A DNA stretch of 9,485 nt from Spirochaetales bacterium UBA4629 (GCA_002406055.1 DHMZ01000011.1:1-9485); one strand, 5' to 3'. Shown: positions 1-6,038, numbered from the stretch's first letter. The notes: generated by a model not told the origin, from the letters alone. Translations and numbers: made by a program.

Positions 1-253
1 GCCTTATCTCTTGCTTCAAGAACAGTACGACTAGTCATAAGAAAGAATCTAGAGTCAAATATCTTTTTAGCTTCCCTCATAAGAGCGGCGGCATCTTCTT
101 TCCGTCCTTCTTCCTTTGCTTCTTCTGCTTCTTTCTTAATGCGCTTGTATTCAGCCTTTCTTAAAGCATTTATTACCTTCTCTTGGTACCAAGAGACAAG
201 GTGGAATGGATCGTAGTTTAAATCTATATGTGGATAGAGATTACTTATTGCAC
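1..253 (-). pseudogene. ISL3-family transposase, C-terminal part (separated from its start by IS21 insertion; continues off the left edge)
   Basis: Read leftwards from the IS21 junction this is an open frame of about 84 codons with no stop before the window edge. It begins SAISNLYPHIDLNYDPFHLVSWYQ and continues with a lysine- and glutamate-rich helix and FFLMTSRTVLEARDK. The D-x-FH motif is the version found after the second catalytic aspartate in ISL3 transposases, where DRFH is more usual. The frame continues directly from the N-terminal part at 2882-3563 once the inserted element and one TTGCAC repeat are removed, giving ...NNTYYSAISNLYPHI.... Upstream inside the IS21 end the frame stays open to a stop near 373, but it has no ATG and no ribosome binding site, so this part is probably untranslated. 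The catalytic glutamate should lie further left, out of view. Confidence 0.8.
248..253. repeat. Target-site duplication of the IS21 insertion, left copy (TTGCAC)
   Basis: TTGCAC directly abuts the left IS21 terminus TGTTAGC and is repeated at 2882-2887 directly after the right terminus GCTAACA. Six bp is within the 4-8 bp range known for IS21-family elements. The base before it is A on the left, and the last base of the right terminus is also A, so a 7-bp ATTGCAC reading cannot be excluded. Confidence 0.85.
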
Positions 254-336
254 TGTTAGCAACGGGATAAACTAACCATTTTTCATCGGGAAATCCCGAC
301 CAATTTTCATCAGAAAAAAAGAACCATTTAATCAAA
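254..336 (+). repeat. IS21 left end: four-copy repeat array, probable IstA binding sites
   Basis: Four related motifs start at 260 (CAACGGG), 284 (CATCGGG), 308 (CATCAGA) and 330 (AATCAAA), with spacings of 24, 24 and 22 bp. The second to fourth are each preceded by ACCA followed by an AT-rich stretch (ACCATTTTT, ACCAATTTT, ACCATTTA). IS21-family ends are known to carry several repeats bound by the transposase. The right end shows the same spacing in mirror image. Confidence 0.8.
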
Positions 337-647
337 TTTCCACTAACTAGACAGAAAATGCTAAGAAAAGATGATGTTTCTTACACATTATATATAGTTG
401 GAACAACAGAAAGAAATGTATTACCAAATGATACATGCACATAAATGGCAAGACTAGTTCACATATACATATGTCAACAGATACTCAATTGTCTCAATAT
501 ATCTCTCAAGATATGTACATGAATCCATAAAAGTCATATATGACTAAGACAAGCGAACAATACAGTAAAATAGGAAAAGGCATTTTCACGCGTTTCAAAA
601 TCTCTTAAAACTATGTAGCCAATCTCAGATTAGTTAAAGGAGAATTT
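337..647 (+). other. IS21 leader between the left end array and istA, without a recognisable gene
   Basis: I see no coding frame here. It holds two palindromes: ACATAT-AC-ATATGT at 461-474 and a perfect 14-bp AGTCATATATGACT at 532-545. A weak promoter-like pair, TTGTCT at 489-494 and TATGTA at 512-517 with a 17-bp spacer, could serve istA, but the -10 match is poor. The palindromes could be regulatory, but AT-rich palindromes also arise by chance. A purine-rich AAAGGAG at 636-642 is the istA ribosome binding site. Confidence 0.35.
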
Positions 648-1964
648 ATGAATGAGGAAGATGCCTTTGTGGAAATTTTAACACAAGCGGCGGATTTGTT
701 TAAGGAGAAAGGGATAAAGCCCGATCTTGCAAAATTGGAAAGAAAGACTGGTCTTTCTCGTCAGCGGTTGAGACGATGGCAGAAGAATGGCTATGTTTGG
801 ATAACAGAAGAAACTTGAGGCCGAAAAAAAGGCAGTACAAAGCTTTCTGGCTTTACTGGTATTGTAGACAACTTTCTGAAGCAGAACATAACAAATGCCA
901 TTGTCATTAAGAAAACTCTTGATGAAGTCGGTTATTCGGGAAGCATAACAACACTTAGAGTTTATATTGAGGAGAATAAGACCAGTCTTGTACCAGCGGA
1001 AAGAAATATAACTGTTCAAGATAGAAACAAATCTAGAGGCATGTACTACACGACAGGTCTAGGTGAATGTTTTCAAATGGATTGGGGATTTGTCAACGTT
1101 GAAGATGAACATGGAAACATATGGAGGTGTGCATGCTTTGCGATGGTATGTCATCACTGTGGAATGCGTTACATTGAGTTTTTTCCAAATGCAAAGCAAG
1201 AAAATCTCTTTATAGGCATACTTCATGCCTTCAGTGTGATGGGAGTACCCAAATATGTCCTTACAGATAACATGAAGAGTGTAATTATTGGTAGAGATGC
1301 ATTCGGTAATCCAATTTTTAATCATGATTACGATGTTTTCCAGAAGACATTTTCTTTCAATACTAAGCTTTGTAAAGTAGCACATCCTTTTACTAAAGGC
1401 GCTGTGGAACGTCTTGTAAGATATGTTAAAGAAAACTTTATCCTAGGACGTAGATTTGTTAACCTTTCAGATCTTAACAAGGAAGCTCTAGAATGGTGCA
1501 ACATTGCTAATAGCAAGCTAAGCAAGGAGCGTGATTGCATTCCACTTTATGAACATGAGACAGAAAACTGTCCAAGTCTGACTAAAGATATATCTGATTT
1601 ATTGGTTTACTTGGCTCCGCTAAGAAGCATTGACTTTGAAGGATTCGTCAACTATGAAGGAAGAAGATTCGGAGTTCCTCTTTCTTACGTGAAAAGAAGA
1701 GCAAGAGTCATGAGAAAGAGAGACAAGCTATTCATCATGGATGAAAATGCAAGTGTCGTTCTGTCAACTTTTGATGTTGATTGGAGCATAAAACCGAAAG
1801 TCTGCCCTGGGCAATGGACAACAGCTGAGGAGAATACACAGCCAGAAGAACTTCCAACAATGCCTGTAAAGGTGGCAATGAGACAAGTTTCTGCATCAGT
1901 AAAAAGCCGCTTCTCTCGTTTTAGCATTTGCTATGAAAAGGAGGAGGGAAACAATGTCAATTGA
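648..1964 (+). pseudogene. istA: IS21-family transposase IstA, interrupted by an in-frame TGA at codon 57
   Basis: The start at 648 is chosen because AAAGGAG sits 5 bp upstream. The frame encodes an N-terminal helix-turn-helix-like segment (…LAKLERKTGLSRQRLRRWQKNG…, about residues 28-50), then reaches TGA at 816-818, and then continues open for the full expected length of about 438 codons. After the stop comes the retroviral-integrase-type DDE core: D145 in QMDWG, D207 in LTDNMKS and E254 in GAVERLVRYVKENF, with the K/R-rich C-terminal part following. TGA ends the permease gene at 8662-8664, where reading on makes no sense, so the code looks standard and the TGA looks like a nonsense mutation (for example CGA or AGA to TGA). 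An in-frame ATG at 1041 would give a 307-residue catalytic fragment but lacks a good ribosome binding site and the DNA-binding domain. The stop codon overlaps istB, indicating translational coupling. Confidence 0.85.
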
Positions 1965-2757
1965 AAGCGAAACAAAGTTTGTTCAAATTACAACCATTCT
2001 GAAAGAACTCAGGATTGAACTTACTCCTGAAGAAGTTGCATCTTGGTGTATTAAAAGTCAAGTCTCTGATGAGAATCTTGAATACATCACCTCTTTTCTT
2101 TCTGAAGTAAGGAACAAAAAGCAAGCTATAGCAATTGAGTCAATCAGAAGACTTTCAAGGCTTCCAAAGCACGACGAGAAAACTTTCGATACTTTTGACA
2201 CCTCGCAGACAACTGCCGATGGCATTGAAGTTCTGAAATCCTTGAAAACACTTGCTTTTATAGAAGCAGGAAAGAACGTTATCTTGGTTGGAAACACCGG
2301 TAATGGCAAAACTCACATTGCTGAAGCCATTGGTAACAAATGTTGTGATGAAAGGATGACTGTCTACTTCATCAAGGGGAATGAGCTTAAGAACAAGATT
2401 GCAACAGCTCTTAAAATTGGATCAACTGCAAAGTTATTGAAGAATCTGTCCCACTATGTTTGTCTGATAATTGATGAAATTGGCCATGACACCTTCAACG
2501 AAGCAGAAACAAAAGTTCTCTTCCAGATTGTTGATGCTTTTTCTTCCAAGGAAAAGTCTAGCATTGTGGTTACAACAAACAAAGATTTAAGCGAATGGGA
2601 TGAAATCTTCGAATCCAAGGACTCTCTAGAATGTCTGCTCGACAGGCTCGAGGATAAAGCTTTATGTCTCCATTTTTCAGGAAACAGTTACCGTGGAAGG
2701 GAAAGACAGATTATTAAGATGAGCAAGGAGAACGTCGTTCTCTCTTTGGGTAATTAA
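1954..2757 (+). CDS. istB: IS21-family helper ATPase IstB
   Basis: A 267-residue AAA+ ATPase that assists the IstA transposase in target selection and strand transfer. The start at 1954 is preferred over an in-frame ATG at 1933 because AAAGGAGGAGGG (1938-1947) lies just before it; it overlaps the end of istA by 11 bp (ATGTCAATTGA). Walker A is GNTGNGKT at residues 113-120 and Walker B is CLIIDEIG at 170-177. Sensor-like VVTTN is at 205-209, followed by the family's W-x-x-IF (W215), a DRL motif (230-232) and GNSYRGRE near the end (243-250). An N-terminal helical region (1-95) matches the usual IstB layout. The usual RYE before the serine/threonine strand is replaced by SSKEKSS. Length is normal and no disruption is visible, so this protein is probably still functional although its partner is broken. 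Confidence 0.95.
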   Translation: MSIESETKFVQITTILKELRIELTPEEVASWCIKSQVSDENLEYITSFLSEVRNKKQAIAIESIRRLSRLPKHDEKTFDTFDTSQTTADGIEVLKSLKTLAFIEAGKNVILVGNTGNGKTHIAEAIGNKCCDERMTVYFIKGNELKNKIATALKIGSTAKLLKNLSHYVCLIIDEIGHDTFNEAETKVLFQIVDAFSSKEKSSIVVTTNKDLSEWDEIFESKDSLECLLDRLEDKALCLHFSGNSYRGRERQIIKMSKENVVLSLGN

Positions 2758-2798
2758 CCCATACCAACTTATGTAAGACTAATCTGTGGTTGGTATTT

Positions 2799-2881
2799 TT
2801 TGATTTTTATGGTTTTTTAACCTGACGCTTTTTGGTTACTATTTCCTGATGTTTTGTGGTTATAATTCCCCGATGCTAACA
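2799..2881 (-). repeat. IS21 right end: four-copy repeat array mirroring the left end
   Basis: Read inward from 2881 the end starts TGTTAGCATCGGGGAA and contains four motif copies on the minus strand: CATCGGG (2869-2875), CATCAGG (2845-2851), CGTCAGG (2821-2827) and AATCAAA (2799-2805). Spacings are 24, 24 and 22 bp, the same as on the left. AACCA plus AT-rich sequence precedes the inner units. They are likely transposase binding sites. The istB stop codon is 41 bp inside the innermost copy. Confidence 0.8.
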
Positions 2882-3563
2882 TTGCACTGTAGTAGGTGTT
2901 ATTCATGTCCATTACTACTGCTTCTACATGTTTCATAAACTCATCGCCAACAAACTCAATGAAGCCTTCAACTTGTGCCTTGCTCTTTCCTTTCTCTAGA
3001 TATAATAGTTCTCCTGTATCAGCATCAATGACAATTGTACAGTAACGATGTGGATGCTCTAGTAAAAACTCATCTATAACAATATGTTTCGAATAATGGG
3101 TAGGTTTTAAATCCCCAGCTAAAAGCATAAGGGCTTCCTTCTTTATGTCCTTTACTTGTTTATGTGTTGCCCTCATAAGAGAAGCACACCTCTTCATTGT
3201 GGTTCCATAGTCCTCTAATAGCCGAAGAATCTGTGCTTTAAAGTAATAAGTGTATGAAGACCTACCACATCTAAAGGGAATAGAATCTAGTGTAATACCA
3301 TGACAAATGGGACAACGATATTGGTAGTAATGAACTCTTAGTTGTATATGGTCTATAAAGAGTGATGCATGTTTAAGTACTGTTTCTTTTCTCTTGTGTA
3401 TATGAATCCCTTCATGAACACAATGGGGACACTTAGTAATCCTATCGGAAAGTGTATAATCATATGTGATTATTCTGCTACCCTTAGCATATTCTACTTC
3501 TGGCTGTGTTAAATAATTGAGTGAAGTACTATCAATAAAGAGCGATGGCGTGTTAATATTCAA
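2817..3563 (-). pseudogene. ISL3-family transposase, N-terminal part fused to IS21-end codons
   Basis: The frame starts at TTG (3563-3561) with AAGGA 9 nt upstream; no ATG is available earlier in frame. Of its 248 codons, 227 belong to the transposase and the last 21 are read from the IS21 right end before a TAA at 2819-2817. Visible parts are a zinc-ribbon-like cysteine set (C45, C48 in CPHC; C84, C87 in CPIC), a helix-turn-helix-like stretch around 108-145, and the start of the DDE core with D164 in VIDEF and D219 in VVMDM. These are hallmarks of ISL3 (the DDE_Tnp_ISL3 family). The rest of the core is at 253-1. The truncated product keeps the DNA-binding region, so if made it could bind ISL3 ends and interfere with intact copies; that is inference. 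Confidence 0.88.
2882..2887. repeat. Target-site duplication of the IS21 insertion, right copy (TTGCAC)
   Basis: TTGCAC directly follows the right terminus GCTAACA and matches 248-253. Keeping one copy and removing the element restores the ISL3 transposase reading frame, which independently supports this boundary. Confidence 0.85.
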
Positions 3564-3565
3564 GT

Positions 3566-3612
3566 GGGCGTTTCCTTTTTTTTAGTTTCAATTCAATTAT
3601 AGGAAATCGCCC
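3566..3612 (-). promoter_or_regulatory. Stem-loop hiding the ISL3 transposase ribosome binding site in read-through RNA
   Basis: On the minus strand GGGCG-A-TTTCC (3612-3602) pairs with GGAAACGCCC (3575-3566): ten base pairs, one bulged A and a 26-nt loop. The right arm contains most of the AAGGA ribosome binding site (3577-3573) of the transposase start at 3563. A perfect -10 box TATAAT (3601-3596) lies in the loop, so RNA started there (near 3589) would lack the left arm and stay translatable. RNA entering from outside would form the stem. This is the arrangement known from IS10 and IS50, which protects against activation by outside transcription. No mRNA data are available, so the function is inferred from geometry. 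Confidence 0.6.
3596..3601 (-). promoter_or_regulatory. -10 box of the probable ISL3 transposase promoter
   Basis: The minus strand reads TATAAT, a perfect consensus, 32 nt upstream of the TTG start. No convincing -35 box lies 16-19 bp further upstream (the sequence there is AG-rich), so the promoter would be weak or would rely on flanking DNA. Confidence 0.45.
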
Positions 3613-4010
3613 TTTATTTTTCTCCTATAAAATTCTTCCTTACTAAACCTTTTACTTATAAATACCACCTAAAAAGATATTGACCCGAAAAATTGAAGGT
3701 TTATAAGAAATTTGTTACCCATTAGGGAGCAGTAATGCAATTTGTGTTACCTTTTTTTACACCATATCAAACATACTAAAAAAAGAGGCTGCATATCTCA
3801 TGAGATTTTGTTCTCATTCGTGCAACAGCCCCTATCCTTCACTGAAAACACAAGATGGTAAAATAGCAGAGATCATTTATGACTCTTCACTATATGTTCA
3901 TCGCTCATACTCGAACAATATATTTCACACTCCAATGAGTGCGGAATGGCACCAACCTCAAATCACTGTAAGTTTCACGATTTGAGCAGATTCAGTATAA
4001 GTCACAAGAG
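3613..4010. other. Region without a supported gene between the ISL3 end and the DUF6273-like gene
   Basis: About 400 bp of AT-rich DNA. A 61-codon rightward frame at 3800-3985 has no ribosome binding site and unconvincing composition, so I do not call it. The region holds a terminator-like hairpin at 3778-3830 and a second hairpin at 3957-3986 (CTCAAATC and GATTTGAG, 8 bp, 14-nt loop) just beyond the stop of the 415-residue gene. The second hairpin has no T-run on either strand, so it is not an ordinary terminator. Confidence 0.4.
3778..3830 (-). terminator. Probable intrinsic terminator for leftward transcripts
   Basis: On the minus strand GGCT-GTT-GCA and ATGAG pair with CTCAT, TGC and AGCC to give an interrupted hairpin around the loop AACAAAAT. 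TCTTTTTTT follows immediately (3786-3778). It lies about 180 nt past the stop of the 415-residue gene and is the first T-run hairpin in that direction, so it probably ends that transcript. The stem has a bulge and an internal loop, which lowers confidence. Confidence 0.5.
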
Positions 4011-5258
4011 TTAAAGATTAATCCATAAAGCAGGACGAACACCATTTTTATTACTAGGTTTACTACTACCAATACTAGTATATTCAACGACAACCATAAT
4101 TTTATTAGAAGAATCCCAATCCCAACTAGAAGACAGAGGCAGAGATCGCAACCACCAAGAAGATCCTGAATTACGATTATATTCATATTCAATGTCAGAA
4201 GAAAAATACTTGTTATATTCTTCGTAACTCAACAAAAAAATATAGTCTTCTGTATATTTTTTCTCATCGGCTCCATCAGATTCTATGTTTGAATTTATAA
4301 CCTTATTCTTTATAATAAGTTTCCTATCCTCATTTTCAAATGCGGAATTATAGAATTCATTATTAAGATAGCTTCTTAATGTGCAATTTTCCCAAGTAGT
4401 ATTTTCAACGTTATCACTAAATTCTTTACTAAATAAAACTTTATCACTTATTAATAAAGCCTTATCTTTCTGTTTGTCTAAAACACGCCATTCTATATCA
4501 ATGTCATTGTATTTTCCAAAAGCTAACAGATCTCCTGCCTCAAATTTTTTAGTTTTGATTCTCAATTTCTCCATTTCTTTTTCCACATCATAATGATTAT
4601 AAGAAAGCAGATTCAACTTTTTCATTTCATCAAAAACATCAACTGCTCTAGCATAATCACCAGAGTCAATCAGAGTTAAACCTTCTTTATACAGAGTATC
4701 ATCATAGAAGAATTTTTCAGATTCTGTAACATCAAGAGAACCTAGCGAATAAGAACCATATTCGCTAGATATCGATATTTTTACTAGTCCATTTCCTTCT
4801 TTGCCATATTCTGCAAAATTACTTCTAACATCAACATAAGAATTAAATAGCCACCCCGGTGTATATATTTCTAATGCATTATATTTAAGTTCCGTATCCT
4901 TCACTAAACTTCCATAATAAGTATATATACTGTTGTTCGGCGACTTTATTTTGATTGTGTATTCCAAATCAGTATCGACATAATATCCACTCCTAGATGA
5001 TGTTGTTACATCAGAAACAAAACCATTCTCTTTTAATATTATGAAACTTCTACCATTTTGGTTGATTCGAATATTCCACTTTAGTTTTCCACTAGTACTA
5101 GAATTTTTAAATGTACCATCCATATCGGATTTTAAAGTGTAATAATATGTTCCATCTGGATCACCAAATTCATCAACATTATCAACTCGTATGAAAGAGT
5201 GTGCAAAACATAGCGAACTGATACATAACAGAACAAAGATAAATAAACTTTTTTTCAT
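4011..5258 (-). CDS. Exported protein with DUF6273-like C-terminal domain
   Basis: A 415-residue protein starting with a clear signal peptide (MKKSLFIFVLLCISSLCFA, likely cut after A19), so probably periplasmic or surface exposed. There is no convincing lipobox. Residues 25-175 look like a beta-rich region of aromatic and serine-rich strands. About 186-215 resemble one TPR unit (LYKEGLTLIDSGDYARAVDVF). From about 246 on the sequence follows DUF6273: AFGKY…IEWRVLD, KALLISDKVL, TTWENCTLRSYLNNEFYN, EDYIFLLS, SSWWLRS and the terminal GVRPALWINL. The function of this domain is not established. GGAGGAAAT lies just before the ATG. It is the last gene of a leftward group with the 83- and 51-residue ORFs (47-bp gap to the former), probably under the G-tract promoter at 5935-5965. 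The end matches the domain's usual end, so it is not truncated. Confidence 0.85.
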   Translation of the reverse strand: MKKSLFIFVLLCISSLCFAHSFIRVDNVDEFGDPDGTYYYTLKSDMDGTFKNSSTSGKLKWNIRINQNGRSFIILKENGFVSDVTTSSRSGYYVDTDLEYTIKIKSPNNSIYTYYGSLVKDTELKYNALEIYTPGWLFNSYVDVRSNFAEYGKEGNGLVKISISSEYGSYSLGSLDVTESEKFFYDDTLYKEGLTLIDSGDYARAVDVFDEMKKLNLLSYNHYDVEKEMEKLRIKTKKFEAGDLLAFGKYNDIDIEWRVLDKQKDKALLISDKVLFSKEFSDNVENTTWENCTLRSYLNNEFYNSAFENEDRKLIIKNKVINSNIESDGADEKKYTEDYIFLLSYEEYNKYFSSDIEYEYNRNSGSSWWLRSLPLSSSWDWDSSNKIMVVVEYTSIGSSKPSNKNGVRPALWINL

Positions 5259-5305
5259 ATTTCCTCCAATATATAATTAAATAAAATAACGACTAAAACT
5301 CCTCA

Positions 5306-5557
5306 TCAAAGAATCATGCCATAGTGACGAAAAGCATCTTCAATCTTCGGCTCTAATGACTTTGGACATTTGATTTTTCTATTTGAATTATGACGGACAT
5401 TACCGTTTTTATCCTTTAGTAGATTATGTTTATCCTTAACATCGTAGATATAACAATCATGCGAAATTCTAATTTGATATTTCTGCTCTAAATAATCTTT
5501 AATCATCTTCGTTGTTACTTTTTTACGATAGTTTTCCATTTTTATTTTTACCTTCAT
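5306..5557 (-). CDS. Small hypothetical basic protein, 83 residues
   Basis: I do not recognise the family. The protein is lysine-rich and hydrophilic, with no signal peptide or membrane segment. Residues 15-32 (TTKMIKDYLEQKYQIRIS) could form a helix-turn-helix-like start, and the end (KSLEPKIEDAFRHYGMIL) looks helical. The ATG at 5557 has no clear ribosome binding site. An internal ATG at 5539 (residue 7) has AAGG 11 nt upstream, which is also not ideal, so the start is uncertain. It lies 47 bp upstream of the exported DUF6273-like gene and 109 bp downstream of the 51-residue ORF on the same strand. A role in DNA binding or regulation is possible but only a guess. Confidence 0.6.
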   Translation of the reverse strand: MKVKIKMENYRKKVTTKMIKDYLEQKYQIRISHDCYIYDVKDKHNLLKDKNGNVRHNSNRKIKCPKSLEPKIEDAFRHYGMIL

Positions 5558-5666
5558 ATTTGATTTTCATTTTTAGCAAAGCATGAATTCTATTGGAGAA
5601 TTTGAGAATTTAATCTAGCTCACTTATCTACTCTCTCTAGGACCAATCTCCAAATAACATTTTCTT

Positions 5667-5822
5667 TTAAACAAAGCAGTTTAAAGGCTGTTTTCCTTCT
5701 TTAAGAGTTATCAAACAATCTGAATTTTCGATTATCCCATTCTTACTTGATAATTCTGAGCCAAGACCTGATGTAGTTTTAGAAATATAACCAAGAATGT
5801 TTTCTTTGGAAAAATCTTCCAT
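5667..5822 (-). CDS. Very small hypothetical protein, 51 residues
   Basis: A 52-codon frame beginning MEDFSKENILGYISKTTSGL and ending GKQPLNCFV, then TAA. It is the first frame downstream of the G-tract promoter. An AGGGGAGG sequence ends 2 nt before the ATG, a strong match to the ribosome but closer than usual. No known family is recognised and there is no membrane segment. The composition is like a normal soluble protein (charged N-terminus, mixed hydrophobics). It could be a real small protein or a leader peptide for the two genes behind it. A hairpin (ATTTAC-GTG-GTAAAT, 5836-5850) sits just upstream of the ribosome binding site. Confidence 0.45.
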   Translation of the reverse strand: MEDFSKENILGYISKTTSGLGSELSSKNGIIENSDCLITLKEGKQPLNCFV

Positions 5823-5835
5823 ATCCTCCCCTATG

Positions 5836-5850
5836 ATTTACCACGTAAAT
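5836..5850 (-). promoter_or_regulatory. Small hairpin in the leader of the 51-residue ORF
   Basis: ATTTAC and GTAAAT form a 6-bp stem with a 3-nt loop, ending 5 nt before the AGGGGAGG ribosome binding site. It could affect translation initiation or be a protein site. It is AT-rich and short, so chance is a real alternative. Confidence 0.3.
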
Positions 5851-5934
5851 CTTTGCATTCTATTAAAAAAGAAAGAAATCTAAGAACTTCAAAAATAAAA
5901 ACTCAAACAACCCTTTTTTTAATAGGCATACAGA

Positions 5935-5965
5935 AGTATACCCCCCCCCAGTAAGCAATTGTCAA
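5935..5965 (-). promoter_or_regulatory. Candidate phase-variable promoter: TTGACA, 19-bp spacer with G9, TATACT
   Basis: The minus strand has a perfect -35 box TTGACA (5965-5960) and a -10 box TATACT (5940-5935) differing from consensus at one base. The 19-bp spacer ends in nine consecutive Gs next to the -10 box. Upstream, A-tracts centred near 5974, 5983, 5990 and 6000 recur about every 7-10 bp, as in UP elements or bent DNA. With seven Gs the spacer would be the optimal 17 bp, so slippage of the tract should switch the strength. The start would be near 5929, giving a leader of about 105 nt before the 51-residue ORF. Neisseria porA and opc use the same design. The boxes are seen; the switching is inferred. 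Confidence 0.65.
5941..5949. repeat. Homopolymer tract C9 (G9 on the minus strand)
   Basis: Nine consecutive C bases stand out in otherwise AT-rich intergenic DNA and are the only long G/C homopolymer in the window. Tracts of this length are prone to slipped-strand mispairing and also to miscounting in sequencing, so the exact length should be treated as provisional. Confidence 0.95.
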
Positions 5966-6014
5966 TATTTATTTTTGTCTTTTTTTCTTTTTGTTTCTTT
6001 TTTGTATCAAATAA

Positions 6015-6038
6015 TAGCGCAGGCCTTCACCTGCGCTA
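6015..6038 (-). terminator. Intrinsic terminator of ssb
   Basis: TAGCGCAGG and CCTGCGCTA form a perfect 9-bp, GC-rich stem with a 6-nt loop, 22 nt after the ssb stop codon. On the minus strand it is followed by TTATTTG, a short and imperfect T-rich tail. On the plus strand AAAGGG follows, so it suits leftward transcription. It separates ssb from the G-tract promoter about 50 bp further on. Confidence 0.7.

Larger units (their letters stand above)
254..2881 (+). mobile_element. IS21-family insertion sequence (complete, 2628 bp)
   Basis: The element has the IS21 layout: terminal inverted repeats starting TGT (TGTTAGCAACGGGATAA on the left; TGTTAGCATCGGGGAAT on the right, read inward), internal end repeats, and a tandem istA-istB pair with an 11-bp overlap. 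It is flanked by a 6-bp direct repeat, TTGCAC. It sits inside an ISL3-family transposase gene, in the opposite orientation to that gene. Both ends and the target duplication are intact, which points to a fairly recent insertion. However, istA carries a premature stop, so this copy is probably not autonomous now. Confidence 0.93.
1..3612 (-). mobile_element. ISL3-family insertion sequence, interrupted by an IS21-family element and cut by the window edge
   Basis: The element is recognised from its transposase, which is split between 3563-2882 and 253-1 on the minus strand. The right boundary is proposed at about 3612, where GGGCGATTTCC (read inward on the minus strand) would be the terminal sequence. 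ISL3 ends usually start with GG or GGG, which fits. The left boundary lies outside the window, so neither the matching terminal repeat nor the 8-bp target duplication typical of the family can be checked. About 2.6 kb of the span is the inserted IS21 element. With its transposase split in two, this copy should be unable to move by itself. The family call is fairly secure; the exact right end is inferred. Confidence 0.7.

Noticed and set aside
816..818. TGA read as tryptophan or selenocysteine (changed genetic code)
   Set aside because: TGA is used as the proper stop in the permease, istA and the 83-residue gene, tryptophan is written TGG throughout, and no selenocysteine context is apparent.
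822..835. A-rich slippery sequence (CGAAAAAAAGG) in istA as a programmed frameshift
   Set aside because: The frame is the same on both sides of the run, and the TGA lies upstream of it. A shift there would neither bypass the stop nor be needed.
3785..3832. GGGGCTGTTGCAC / TGCAGCCTC hairpin read as the end of another insertion sequence
   Set aside because: Some insertion sequences start with similar words, but no partner end, transposase remnant or direct repeat is visible nearby. The adjoining T-run makes a terminator the simpler reading.
3800..3985. Rightward 61-codon frame beginning MRFCSHSCNSPYPSL
   Set aside because: It has no ribosome binding site, an odd composition, starts inside the terminator-like hairpin and matches no family known to me. 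It is most likely a chance frame.
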